From Acidovorax sp. Leaf78 (GTDB lineage Bacteria; Pseudomonadota; Gammaproteobacteria; Burkholderiales; Burkholderiaceae_C), in NCBI RefSeq assembly GCF_001422735.1, contig NZ_LMLZ01000020.1, positions 560,257-624,256 on the forward strand: 64,000 nt of DNA. The letters are read 5' to 3'. A program made the position numbers and the translations under genes. How positions within the stretch are numbered: the first letter of the stretch is position 1; the number at the start of each line of letters is the position of its first letter. The notes below the pieces were generated by a model. The model was not told where the DNA came from. It saw only the letters and a list, made by a program, of their open reading frames with translations, and searched no databases. Of this stretch, positions 17,139-25,643 are shown piece by piece.

Positions 17139-17762
17139 TCAGTGAGCTATGTGAAGGCCGCACTCACGGTTGTCTTCGCCCTTGGTCGGGTCCACGTAGT
17201 CGAAGTTGTTGGGCAGGCCGTGCTTGACGCAGTACTCGTGCAGCTCTTTGGACGACCAGTGCAGCAGCGGCGCCACCTTGATCAGGCCGTCGGGGTTGAT
17301 GCTCACTGGGTCCATCTGCGCGCGCACGGCGGTGTCGGTGGCGCGCAGTGCGGTGAACCAGACCTTGGGCGCGGTCTCGCGCAGGGCGCGGGCAAACGGC
17401 TCGAGCTTCACTTCTTCGGTGAACGCAGCGTGGCGCGGGTCGTCCAATGCTGGCGTTGGGCCCTCCACGGCCTCGCGGTGCGCGCGCGAGCGCAGCGGCA
17501 GGTAGATCTTGAGGTTCAGGCCCAGCTGCTTTGTCACCTCGTCGGCAAAGCGGTAGGTGGCGTCGGTGTTGTAGCCGTTGTCCATCCAGACCACCGGCAC
17601 AACAGGGTTCACCGCGGACACCATGTGCAGGATCACCGCCTCGAACGGGCGGAAGTTGGTGGTGACGATGGGGCTTTGGCCCAAGCCCAGTGCCCAGGCG
17701 ACGAGGCCTTCGGCGTTGCGGCCCAGGTCGGCATTGACGCGTGCGAGATCGAATTGGCTCAT
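17139..17762 (-). CDS. cysH: APS/PAPS reductase family protein
   Basis: Reduces activated sulfate to sulfite in the operon's pathway. It has 207 residues from ATG 17762; a longer frame to 17915 only overlaps DUF934. The C-terminal ECGLH carries the catalytic cysteine of this family. The paired cysteines that bind the [4Fe-4S] cluster of APS reductases are absent, and the N-terminal PP-loop region is divergent (TNFRPFEAV). That pattern usually indicates PAPS as substrate, but no APS kinase gene (cysC) is present in this operon. Substrate therefore remains open. Confidence 0.85.
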   Translation of the reverse strand: MSQFDLARVNADLGRNAEGLVAWALGLGQSPIVTTNFRPFEAVILHMVSAVNPVVPVVWMDNGYNTDATYRFADEVTKQLGLNLKIYLPLRSRAHREAVEGPTPALDDPRHAAFTEEVKLEPFARALRETAPKVWFTALRATDTAVRAQMDPVSINPDGLIKVAPLLHWSSKELHEYCVKHGLPNNFDYVDPTKGEDNRECGLHIAH

Positions 17763-17805
17763 GGTGGGGTGCTCGTGGGTGTGCGTAGCAGCGCTGCGGC
17801 CTGGC

Positions 17806-18195
17806 TCAGGCGGCAGCCTTGTCGGCAAAGATGGGCTGCGGGTGCACCGCGTCGCCCTGGTAGAAGCCAGGGAACATCTCGAACTGGCGCTGCGCGTCGG
17901 CCGGGTCCACGCCATCGCGCAGCACGGCCGACGAAAAGCCCGTGCGCTGCATCTGCACCAGCTGGTCGATCAGCACGTCGCCCGTGGCGCGGATGTCGCC
18001 CGCAAAGCCGCGGCGGCGGCGCAGCAGGAAAGCCTGGCTGAACGCGCGGCCATCGGTGAAGTTGGGGAAATGCAGGTCCACGCGCTCGACGCCGTCGAGC
18101 GGCAGCGCCAGTGCGTCGGCATCGTTGGCCAGCGCCACGGTGCGGGCATCGCCCTCTGCGGGCGGCTGGTGGTCTTGGGAGGCAAGAATTTTCAT
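17806..18195 (-). CDS. DUF934 protein of the sulfite-reduction operon
   Basis: A 129-residue protein of the DUF934 family, found in many Proteobacteria next to cysI and cysH. Characteristic stretches are RVDLHFPNFTDGRAFSQAFLLR, here broken by no gaps, and RTGFSSAVLRDG. It has no transmembrane segment or metal motif that I can see. The position between cysI and cysH suggests a helper role in electron supply or assembly for sulfite reduction, which is inference only. Confidence 0.85.
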   Translation of the reverse strand: MKILASQDHQPPAEGDARTVALANDADALALPLDGVERVDLHFPNFTDGRAFSQAFLLRRRRGFAGDIRATGDVLIDQLVQMQRTGFSSAVLRDGVDPADAQRQFEMFPGFYQGDAVHPQPIFADKAAA

Positions 18196-18224
18196 GGGTC
18201 TTATCAGGGCTTGGCGTCTGGCGT

Positions 18225-20012
18225 TCAGGCCGTGGCCAGCTCTTCCTTGGCGGGGTGGCGGGCAGTCTTGGCGGCTTCCTTGAAGGGGTCGAGGCCGGTG
18301 CGGCGCACGGTGTTCTGGAAGGTCTCGCCGCTTTCACGCAGGCTGCGGTAGGTGGTCAGCACGGCTTCAATCACGTCTGGCACTTCGGCAGCCGAGAACG
18401 ACGGGCCGATCACCTTGCCGGCCACCGCGGCGCCCGACAGGTCCGAGCCGTCCGAGCCGCCGAGCGTGACCTGGTACCACTCCTTGCCGTCCTTGTCGAC
18501 GCCCAGGATGCCGATGTGGCCGCTGTGGTGGTGGCCGCAGCTGTTGATGCAGCCGCTGATGTGCAGGTCGATCTCGCCGATGTCGTCGAGCTCGTCCAGG
18601 TCCTGGTAGCGCTGTGTGATGGCCTCGGCAATCGGCAGCGAGCGGGCGTTGGCCAGCGCGCAGAAGTCGCCGCCAGGGCAGGCGATCATGTCGGTGAGCA
18701 GCTGCACGTTGGCGCTGGCCAAGCCAAGGGCCTTGGCTTCTTCCCACAGGTCGAACAGGCGGCTGGCGTGCACCCACGGCAGCACCACGTTCTGGTCGTG
18801 CGTCACGCGGGCTTCACCGGAGGAGTACTTGTCCACCAGGTCGGCCACGGCGATCAGCTGTTCGCTGGTCGCGTCGCCGGGCGACTGGCCGGGGCGCTTG
18901 AAGGACAGCGTCACGGCGCGCAGCTGCGGGTTCTGGTGCGCATGCACGTTGCGCTGCAGCCAGCGGCCAAAGGCCACGTGCTCGGCGGCCTGGGCCGTGA
19001 GCGATGCCTGCAGCACCGCGGGGTCCACGTCGGCGATGTCGGCCAGCGGGGGCGCCACGAAGCACGCGGCCACGCGGTCGAACTCGGCCTGGGGCACGGT
19101 GTGCGGGCCACCGTCGATCTCCACGATCTGGCGGTACTCTTCTTCCACATCGTCGATGTACTGCTGGCCTTCGGACTTGACCAGGATCTTGATGCGGGCC
19201 TTGTACTTGTTGTCGCGGCGGCCGTGCTCGTTGTACACGCGCACGATGGCCTCGATGTAATTCATGATCTGGTTCCAGGGCAGGAACTCGCGGATCACCG
19301 TGCCGATGACCGGCGTGCGGCCCATGCCGCCGCCCACGAAGACCTTGAAGCCGATCTCGCCCGCATCGTTCTTGATGAGGTGCAGGCCCACGTCGTGCCA
19401 GCCGGTGGCGGCGCGGTCGTCCTTGGCGCCGCTGATGGCGATCTTGAACTTGCGCGGCAGGAACGCGAACTCGGGGTGCAGCGTGGTCCACTGGCGGATG
19501 ATTTCCGCGTAGGGGCGCGGGTCCACGATCTCGTCCACGGCCACGCCGGCCAGCGCGTCGGTGGTGGTGTTGCGGATGCAGTTGCCGCTGGTCTGGATGC
19601 CGTGCATGTCCACGGTGGCCAGCAGGTCCATCACGTCAGCGCTCTTGGACAGCGGGATCCAGTTGAACTGCACGTTGGTGCGCGTGGTGAAGTGGGCGCA
19701 GTTCTTGGGCAGGAAGGTGGTGCCCAGCAGGCCCTGGCCTTCCATGGCGGCCTTGAACACGGCCGCTTCGGGCTCGTCGTACTCGCGGGCGATGGTGGCC
19801 AGCACGCGCAGCTGGCGGCTGGCGATCTCGCCGTAGGGCACGGCCACGCGCAGCATGGGGGCGTAGCGCTGCACGTACCAGCCGTTTTGCAGGCGCAGGG
19901 GGCGGAAGTCGTCCTCGGCCAGTTTGCCGGCCTGCCAGCGGTTGAGCTGGTCGCGGAACTGGTGCGCGCGCTGCTCTACAAACTTCTTGTCGAAAGGGGT
20001 GTATTGGTACAT
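18225..20012 (-). CDS. cysI: Sulfite reductase, siroheme/[4Fe-4S] hemoprotein
   Basis: Six-electron reduction of sulfite to sulfide in the cytosol. It has 595 residues with the two-fold repeated ferredoxin-like and siroheme domains. The coupled siroheme and iron-sulfur ligands are Cys445, Cys451 (CPGGDFC), Cys488 and Cys492 (CINSC). The sequence is of the nitrite/sulfite reductase type that takes electrons from ferredoxin or an unknown donor. No cysJ flavoprotein is present, so the nearby ferredoxin and its reductase (14107-14436, 12927-13970) are possible donors. It lies 29 bases upstream of DUF934 and ten bases after the TauE/SafE-like gene. Confidence 0.94.
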   Translation of the reverse strand: MYQYTPFDKKFVEQRAHQFRDQLNRWQAGKLAEDDFRPLRLQNGWYVQRYAPMLRVAVPYGEIASRQLRVLATIAREYDEPEAAVFKAAMEGQGLLGTTFLPKNCAHFTTRTNVQFNWIPLSKSADVMDLLATVDMHGIQTSGNCIRNTTTDALAGVAVDEIVDPRPYAEIIRQWTTLHPEFAFLPRKFKIAISGAKDDRAATGWHDVGLHLIKNDAGEIGFKVFVGGGMGRTPVIGTVIREFLPWNQIMNYIEAIVRVYNEHGRRDNKYKARIKILVKSEGQQYIDDVEEEYRQIVEIDGGPHTVPQAEFDRVAACFVAPPLADIADVDPAVLQASLTAQAAEHVAFGRWLQRNVHAHQNPQLRAVTLSFKRPGQSPGDATSEQLIAVADLVDKYSSGEARVTHDQNVVLPWVHASRLFDLWEEAKALGLASANVQLLTDMIACPGGDFCALANARSLPIAEAITQRYQDLDELDDIGEIDLHISGCINSCGHHHSGHIGILGVDKDGKEWYQVTLGGSDGSDLSGAAVAGKVIGPSFSAAEVPDVIEAVLTTYRSLRESGETFQNTVRRTGLDPFKEAAKTARHPAKEELATA

Positions 20013-20022
20013 CGTGGACCCA

Positions 20023-20826
20023 TCAGATCATTATTAATTTGGCGCCCGCCCAGGCCAGCAGCACGGACAGCGCGGAGCGAATCAGGCGTTCAGGCGTGCG
20101 GGTGACCAGGCGCGAGCCCAGCCAGATGCCCGGCAACGAGCCAGCCAGCAATTGTGCAAGCAAAGGCCAGTCCACCGAGCCCAGCGTGGCATGGCCCAGG
20201 CCCGCCACCAGCGTCAGCGGCACCGCGTAGGCGATGTCGGCGCCGATCACCCGGGGCAGGGGCAGCAGCGGGTAGACCAGCAGCAGCACCGTGACGCCGA
20301 TGGCGCCTGCGCCCACGGACGTGAAGGTGACCATGGTGCCGATCACGGCGCCCAGCAGCACGGGCAGGGACCAGTGGCGGGGGCGGGTGGCATGCTCGGC
20401 ACCGGCCACACGCTTGGCATGGTCGGCAGCCTGGCGTTCGCGCGAGAAGGCCACCACCTTGTACAGCGTGGCCGCGGCGGTCAGCAGCAGCGCAAAGCCC
20501 AGCGTCGTGGTCATGATGCGCTGCGCCGTGCCGCTGGCGGGGCCCAGGATCTGCAGCGCCCACAGCGACAGCAGCGCGGCCGGGATGCTGCCCGCGCACA
20601 GCTGGCCCACCACACGCCAGGGCACGAGGCGCTGGCGCGCCATGCTGACCGTGCCGCCCATCTTGGTGAAGGCGGCGAACAGCAGGTCGGTACCGATGGC
20701 CAGGTGCGGCTTCACGCCGAAGAAAAAGATCAGCACAGGCGTCATCAGCGAGCCACCGCCCACGCCGGTCAGGCCGACGATCAGCCCCACCGCAAACCCC
20801 GCAAAAACAAACGCCAATTCATGCAT
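20023..20826 (-). CDS. TauE/SafE-family membrane transporter
   Basis: A 267-residue integral membrane protein with about eight hydrophobic segments. GLTGVGGGSLMTPVLIFFFGV at the N-terminus and SVGAGAIGVTVLLL in the middle are the repeated glycine-rich signature of TauE/SafE permeases. It is the first gene of the sulfate-reduction operon, ten bases before cysI. It may export sulfite or sulfide excess or import a sulfur oxyanion; direction cannot be read from the sequence. Confidence 0.88.
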   Translation of the reverse strand: MHELAFVFAGFAVGLIVGLTGVGGGSLMTPVLIFFFGVKPHLAIGTDLLFAAFTKMGGTVSMARQRLVPWRVVGQLCAGSIPAALLSLWALQILGPASGTAQRIMTTTLGFALLLTAAATLYKVVAFSRERQAADHAKRVAGAEHATRPRHWSLPVLLGAVIGTMVTFTSVGAGAIGVTVLLLVYPLLPLPRVIGADIAYAVPLTLVAGLGHATLGSVDWPLLAQLLAGSLPGIWLGSRLVTRTPERLIRSALSVLLAWAGAKLIMI

Positions 20827-20847
20827 GGCAGCGAATGTAGAGGCCTC

Positions 20848-20902
20848 GCTTATGAAAACAAACTATTGTTTTTGACTTCCAGTATGTCGTTTTTCGTATA
20901 AG
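20848..20902. promoter_or_regulatory. A/T-rich control region of the cys operon
   Basis: The region directly upstream of the TauE/SafE gene contains the perfect inverted repeat AAAACAA-ACTA-TTGTTTT (20855-20872), GCTTATGA (20848-20855) and TTCGTATAAG (20893-20902). GCTTATGA and TTCGTATAAG recur upstream of the ssuF-sulfatase operon at 35652 and 35674. CysB-type regulators bind A/T-rich sites of this kind, so this is a candidate CysB region. Confidence 0.5.
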
Positions 20903-20965
20903 CAAGGATTGGTGCGGGATGTAGCGGGGTCGCTGTGCTGACTCGGCAGGGTGGCCGTCGCCCCA

Positions 20966-23107
20966 TCACAGCCGCTCGCTGCCCAAGGCTTTGGCCAGTT
21001 TGGCGTCTAGCGGCAAGGGTTCGCCCTGCAGCCTGGCGGCCAGCAGCTCTGCGCACAGCAGCGCCAGCGTGAGGCCGCGGGCGCCCATGGCGGTGCAGAC
21101 CCAGACGCCGGGCAGGGCGGCGTGGTCGACCGGGCCGACGATCGGCAGGCGGTCGCCGGCGGTGCAGCGTACTCCCGCCCAGGACTGGATCGCGGCGGGA
21201 GTTTGCGTCGTGCTGACGGCTGCGGCGTGGCGCTCGTCGGGGGGCAGTACGGTATCGAACGCAGGCTGTAGCTGCTGCGCCACCGCCGGCAGCAGCGTCT
21301 GCAGCTTGGCCCAGTTGGTGGCATGCGCGGCCTGCTGGTCGGCGTGCGACGGCGGCAGGGCGCTCACACCGCGCTCGAAGGTGGAGCCCATCACCCAGGC
21401 GGTGGGGCGGGGCCCGCCCTCGCCCGCGCCGCTGGTGCCGTCAGACTTGTCATCGCTGTGGGGAAACCGGGGCACGATGTTGCCGTGGCCATTGACCGGG
21501 AAGGGCACCGTAGGCGCATCTGCGCCGTCTGCCGCCGCAGCCCACGACACCTGGCCGCGCACCCGTTGCAGGGGCCAGTGTGTCGGCAGCAGGTGCGGAC
21601 TGCCGGACCCTGCCGCCACGATGACGACAGGCGCTTCTGCCAGCACCGTACCGTGTTCGTCCAGGGCCTGCCAGTAGCCGGTAGCGACAGGGGAAGAAGT
21701 CTGGGCCGCTGTGTCAGTGGCCGAGTCTTCGTGCTGTGGGGCTGGTCCGTCCGCAGGAGCATGTTCCACACGCCGTAATTGCGCCACTTTGCACTGCCCC
21801 CGCCAAGCGATGCCCGGCTGCGCCATCAGCACCGCCACCAGGCGGGGCGGCCGCACCCAGCCGCCCTGGTGGTGCCAGCACGCGGTGGTGGACGCAGGCA
21901 GGCCCGCAGCCTGCAGGGTTTCGGCACTGGCAACCTCGCTCCAGTCGGCACCAGACCCCTCGGCCCAGTCGGCCGCCAGGCCCGGCGTGCCATCGGTGCG
22001 GTGCTCCAGCACGCCGCAGGGCGACCAGTCCACGCCCTCCCTCAGCAGCCAGCCAGCCTGCTGCAAGGTGGTGCGCACGCCGCTGCGCGACAGCCGCGAC
22101 AACACGCTGTCGTCGGGCGACACGTGAGATGCGAACACGCCCGCAGGCAGGCCCGACGCGCCCGCCGCGGGGGCGTCGGCCTGGTCGAGCACCTGCACCT
22201 GCCAGCCACGGCGCGCCAGGCTGGCGGCGGTGGCCGCACCGGCCAGGCCACCGCCGATCACGATGCACCGGCCGGGCGGCTGCGGGGCGAGCCCTGCGCC
22301 CTGGTACCAGTCCTTGTTGGATGTGCGGGGCTCCCAACGCGGGTCGTACACCGCGTGCAGGTTGTCGCGCTTGGGCGGCACTCCCGGTACGCGCGTCACG
22401 TCGAAGCCGCACTGCGCCAGCGCATCGCGCACGGCGCGCGCAATGGTCCAGGTGGCCAGCCGCGTGCCCCGCCGGCAGCAGCGCGCCACGGCTTTGAGGG
22501 TGTGCGGGTCCCAGATCTCGGGGTTGCGCTGCGGGCTGAAGCCGTCCAGATAGACCGCGTCCACCGTCAGGCTCTGCGCGCGCAGCATGGCCTGCGTGTC
22601 GCCCACATACAGGGTGAGCAGCACACGGCCCTCGTCAAAGCGCAGCCGGTGCACGCCCGGCAGCAGGCCCCACCATTGGCGGTGCAGTTCTTCGGCCAGC
22701 GGCGCCAGGTCGGCGTGGGCCGTGGTGGCGCGCAGCAGGTCGGCCGCGCTCACGGGCCAGGCCTCGGTCGACACGAAATGCAGCAGGGTGGGGCGAGCAG
22801 GGTCGGCCCGCCAGGCGGCCCAGGTCACCAGGAAGTTCAGCCCAAAGCCGAACCCGGTTTCCAGAATGCGCCATTGCGGCTGCCCCGCCCACGCCGCCGG
22901 CAGGCCACAGCCGTGCAAAAACACGTGGCGGGCCTGGTCCAGGCCGCCTTTTTCACTGTGATAACGGTCGCCGAAGCGGGGGCTGTAGGGCGTGCCGTCC
23001 GGCAGCCAGTTCACAGGCTCAGAGATGAAGCACCCCCTGAGTCGCTTCGCGCCTTCCCCCTCTCTCACGCGTCGCGCGGGAGGGGTACGCAGCCAGCGGC
23101 CTGGCAA
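20966..23107 (-). CDS. mnmC: Bifunctional tRNA wobble-uridine methyltransferase/oxidoreductase
   Basis: Completes the mnm5s2U34 modification of tRNA. The N-terminal methyltransferase domain (about residues 30-265, with PYSPRFGDRYHS and VYLDGFSPQRNPEIWD) is fused to a C-terminal FAD oxidoreductase (from about 283, VIGGGLAGAATA; C-terminal MGARGL). The start is doubtful. ATG 23107 lies in a dispersed repeat and adds 27 residues unlike the family. The family usually begins at the position that here reads ATC (23026), with AGGGGG six bases before it. GTG 23014 is a third option. The coding region from 23026 down is secure. Confidence 0.88.
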   Translation of the reverse strand: MPGRWLRTPPARRVREGEGAKRLRGCFISEPVNWLPDGTPYSPRFGDRYHSEKGGLDQARHVFLHGCGLPAAWAGQPQWRILETGFGFGLNFLVTWAAWRADPARPTLLHFVSTEAWPVSAADLLRATTAHADLAPLAEELHRQWWGLLPGVHRLRFDEGRVLLTLYVGDTQAMLRAQSLTVDAVYLDGFSPQRNPEIWDPHTLKAVARCCRRGTRLATWTIARAVRDALAQCGFDVTRVPGVPPKRDNLHAVYDPRWEPRTSNKDWYQGAGLAPQPPGRCIVIGGGLAGAATAASLARRGWQVQVLDQADAPAAGASGLPAGVFASHVSPDDSVLSRLSRSGVRTTLQQAGWLLREGVDWSPCGVLEHRTDGTPGLAADWAEGSGADWSEVASAETLQAAGLPASTTACWHHQGGWVRPPRLVAVLMAQPGIAWRGQCKVAQLRRVEHAPADGPAPQHEDSATDTAAQTSSPVATGYWQALDEHGTVLAEAPVVIVAAGSGSPHLLPTHWPLQRVRGQVSWAAAADGADAPTVPFPVNGHGNIVPRFPHSDDKSDGTSGAGEGGPRPTAWVMGSTFERGVSALPPSHADQQAAHATNWAKLQTLLPAVAQQLQPAFDTVLPPDERHAAAVSTTQTPAAIQSWAGVRCTAGDRLPIVGPVDHAALPGVWVCTAMGARGLTLALLCAELLAARLQGEPLPLDAKLAKALGSERL

Positions 23108-23150
23108 AGCCAGTTCCGCGGCTACCTCGCCTGGGCAGCGCCAGTTTTAC
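23028..23150 (+). repeat. Dispersed element family 2, copy at the mnmC start
   Basis: Blocks in order: CACCCCCTGAGTCGCTTCGC, CCCCCTCTCTC, CGCGCGGGAGGGG, GGCCTGGCAAAGCCAG, TTCCGCGG and GGCAGCGCCAGTTTTA. It abuts the 5' end of mnmC, which lies on the other strand, and holds the only upstream ATG of that frame. Confidence 0.8.
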
Positions 23151-23200
23151 AAGCTGCAGGTGGCTGGCAGCGCTAAGGAAAACTGACATGAAGGCTTATT

Positions 23201-23257
23201 CGCTGGGGGCACGTAGCCGGCCGCGGCGTCTGCGCCGCCGCCAAAAAAATGATTTTG
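23201..23257 (-). repeat. Duplicated 3' end of yggX
   Basis: This stretch repeats about 57 bases from the end of yggX (23304-23361) with few changes. It still encodes [16 protein letters not shown] but in a different frame relative to the gene. The two copies are offset by 103 bases. It looks like a local duplication remnant with no start of its own. Confidence 0.75.
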
Positions 23258-23295
23258 GCAAAACCAATTTTTGCAGCGCTGCATTTCGCTGAGCT

Positions 23296-23571
23296 TCATT
23301 CCGCGCTGGGCGGGACGTAGCCCGCCGCGGCGTCTGCGCCACCGCCAAAAAAATGGTTTTCCATCTGCCGCGCCAGGTATTGGCGGGCGCGGGCGTCGGC
23401 CAGGTTCAGGCGGTTTTCGTTGACCAGCATGGTCTGGTGCTTGAGCCAGCCGGCCCAGGCTTCCTTGCTCACGCTCTCCCAGATGCGCTTGCCCAGCTCG
23501 CCAGGGTAGGGCGGAAAGTCGAGGCCCTCGGCTTCCTTGTTGAGCTTGATGCATTGGACGGTGCGTGCCAT
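23296..23571 (-). CDS. yggX: Fe(2+)-trafficking / oxidative damage protection protein YggX
   Basis: A 91-residue cytosolic protein that helps protect iron-sulfur clusters. The conserved N-terminus [18 protein letters not shown] contains Cys7, and [20 protein letters not shown] and [13 protein letters not shown] are family signatures. The C-terminal [15 protein letters not shown] is the usual ending of the family, so the gene is complete. A partial copy of that ending lies downstream at 23201-23257. It is convergent with no gene; mnmC follows in the same direction. Confidence 0.95.
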   Translation of the reverse strand: MARTVQCIKLNKEAEGLDFPPYPGELGKRIWESVSKEAWAGWLKHQTMLVNENRLNLADARARQYLARQMENHFFGGGADAAAGYVPPSAE

Positions 23572-23743
23572 GGGGTTTCCTTGTGTATGAACGTGGGGCG
23601 AGTCGTGCCTTGGGGTGGTGCGGCTCAGATGATTTGGATATAAAGAACTGAAATCTCAGTAGTTCCAGTTTTGTAGAGGGGCTTTCAGAATGCGCTTCAT
23701 CGGTGATTTGCACCGTTCAGCATTCCAAAAAAGAGGCCTCCCA

Positions 23744-24766
23744 ATGAACTTTCGCCGCGACTTTATCAAGTTTCCCTTCGCCGCCGCCCTGGTGGGCAGC
23801 TTGGCCCTGACGGCATTGCCGTCGTTTGCGCAGTCCGTGACGCTGCTCAACGTGTCGTACGACCCCACCCGCGAGCTGTATGTCGACTTCAACCAGGCAT
23901 TCGCCAAGCACTGGAAAGCCAAGACCGGCCAGGACGTGACCGTCAAGCAAAGCCACGGTGGCTCGGGCAAGCAGGCGCGCTCCATCATCGACGGGCTGGA
24001 CGCCGACGTGGCCACCCTGGCGCTGGCTGGCGACACCGACGCGCTGCACACCAACGGCGGCTGGATCCCCAAGGACTGGCAAAAGCGCCTGCCCCACAAC
24101 AGCTCGCCCTACACCTCCACCATCGTGCTGGTGGTGCGCCAGGGCAACCCCAAGGGCATCAAGGACTGGGATGACCTCGTCAAGCCCGGCATCAGCGTGA
24201 TCACGCCCAACCCCAAGACCTCGGGCGGCGCCCGCTGGAACTACCTGGCCGCCTGGGAATTCGCCAAGCGCAAGTACGGCGGCGACGCCAAGGCCAAGGA
24301 CTTCGTGGCCAAGCTGTACGGCAACGTGCCCGTGCTGGACACCGGCGCGCGCGGCTCCACCATCACGTTTGCCCAGCGCAACCAGGGCGACGTGCTGATC
24401 GCCTGGGAGAACGAGGCCTACCTGCTGGAAAAGGAATTCGGCACCAAGTTCGACGTGATCGCGCCCTCGATCTCCATCCTGGCCGAGCCCGCCGTGACGG
24501 TGGTAGACAAGAACGTGGACAAGAAGGGCACACGCGCCGTGGCCGAAGCCTACCTGCAGTACCTGTACACCGAAGAAGGCCAGGACATCGCCGGCAAGCA
24601 CTTCTACCGCCCCGCTGTGTCCGACAAGGCCAAGGCCAAGTACGCCAAGCAGTTCCCCAAGCTGAACCTGTTCACCATCAACGACGCGTTCGGTGGCTGG
24701 GACAAGGCGGCCAAGGAGCACTTTGCCGACAACGCCAGCTTCGACCAGATCTACACCAAGAAGTAA
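23744..24766 (+). CDS. Sulfate ABC transporter substrate-binding protein
   Basis: A periplasmic sulfate/thiosulfate-binding protein of 340 residues, relative of Sbp and CysP. Signal peptide about residues 1-29, ending ALPSFAQ. Family phrases are [29 protein letters not shown] and [16 protein letters not shown]. The start ATG 23744 follows an AGAGG by seven bases; an upstream frame from 23690 adds 18 residues before the signal peptide. The matching permease and ATPase genes (cysTWA) are not in the window. Its position beside ssu genes suggests common sulfur-starvation control. Confidence 0.93.
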   Translation: MNFRRDFIKFPFAAALVGSLALTALPSFAQSVTLLNVSYDPTRELYVDFNQAFAKHWKAKTGQDVTVKQSHGGSGKQARSIIDGLDADVATLALAGDTDALHTNGGWIPKDWQKRLPHNSSPYTSTIVLVVRQGNPKGIKDWDDLVKPGISVITPNPKTSGGARWNYLAAWEFAKRKYGGDAKAKDFVAKLYGNVPVLDTGARGSTITFAQRNQGDVLIAWENEAYLLEKEFGTKFDVIAPSISILAEPAVTVVDKNVDKKGTRAVAEAYLQYLYTEEGQDIAGKHFYRPAVSDKAKAKYAKQFPKLNLFTINDAFGGWDKAAKEHFADNASFDQIYTKK

Positions 24767-24768
24767 GT

Positions 24769-24854
24769 TCACCCCGAAGCGGCCTTTGGCCGCCTCCCCT
24801 CAAGGGGCGCCACCCGTGGCCCGGCGAAGCCGGATCCACGGTGGCGCTGGCCAA
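24769..24854 (+). repeat. Dispersed element family 2, copy after the sulfate-binding protein gene
   Basis: It starts two bases after the stop codon: CACCCCGAAGCGGCC, CCCCTCAAGGGG palindrome, CCACCCGTGGCCCGGCGAAG, CCGGATCCACGGTGGC. It is a shorter, diverged form of the elements at 13998, 23028 and 27699. Confidence 0.65.
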
Positions 24855-24879
24855 GTCACGCCCTCTGGAAACACATTTC

Positions 24880-25470
24880 ATGTCCGCTCTTCTCATCGCC
24901 GGCAGCCCCTCCGAGCGTTCCCGCTCCGCCGCTCTGCTGGACGCTGTCGCCCAGCGCCTGTCGGTGCGCGGCGCGCTGGTGGACCGTATCCACATCCGCG
25001 ACCTGTCGCCCCAGGCGCTGCTGCTGGCCGACTTCGGCCATCCCACGGTGGTGGGCGCAGTGGACCAGGTAGCCCAGGCCAGCGTGCTGGTGGTGGCCAC
25101 GCCGGTCTACAAGGCTGCTTACAGCGGCGTGCTCAAGGTCTTTCTGGACCTGCTGCCGCAGACGGCGCTCAAGGGCAAGATCGTGTTGCCCCTGGCCACT
25201 GGCGGCAGCCCGCACCACATGCTGGCGCTGGACTATGCGCTGCGCCCCGTGCTGCAGTCGCTGGGTGCCAAGAGCATCCTGCCGGGCATCTACGCCACCG
25301 ATGCCCAGGTCACGCTGACGCCCGAAGGCGCCTACCACGTGAACGAAGACATCGCCACGCGGCTGGACGAGGCCGTCAACGTGCTGGTCACGGAAACCCT
25401 GCGCCCCTCGCCCGCCCAGGCCACGCGGTTTGCGCCGGTGCACTTCTCCCAGGTGCGATGTAGCGTCTGA
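24880..25470 (+). CDS. ssuE: NAD(P)H-dependent FMN reductase
   Basis: Supplies reduced flavin to the SsuD monooxygenase. It has 196 residues with a flavodoxin-like fold; AGSPSERSRSA near the N-terminus binds the FMN phosphate, and ATPVYKAAYSGVLKVFLDLLP and LATGGSPHHMLALDYALRP are SsuE signatures. ATG 24880 begins the family sequence directly; an upstream GTG at 24841 lies in a repeat. It heads the alkanesulfonate locus. Confidence 0.93.
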   Translation: MSALLIAGSPSERSRSAALLDAVAQRLSVRGALVDRIHIRDLSPQALLLADFGHPTVVGAVDQVAQASVLVVATPVYKAAYSGVLKVFLDLLPQTALKGKIVLPLATGGSPHHMLALDYALRPVLQSLGAKSILPGIYATDAQVTLTPEGAYHVNEDIATRLDEAVNVLVTETLRPSPAQATRFAPVHFSQVRCSV

Positions 25471-25643
25471 CGGGCACCGCCCGCCGTGCGCGCCCCCACC
25501 GTGGGGTGCCGCAGCACGGCCGGGCTCCCGCATTTCTCGTTTCCCCCTTTTTTTGACAGGCCCGCTGCCCCGAGCGGTGGGCAGGGCGGAGCACTGCCCG
25601 GGTTCAGACGCCACCTTTTTCCATGATTCAAAGGACATTCACC

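Noticed and set aside
23147..23713. Frameshifted longer yggX
   Set aside because: The 91-residue yggX is complete and ends as its family does. The second tail copy is a duplication in another frame.
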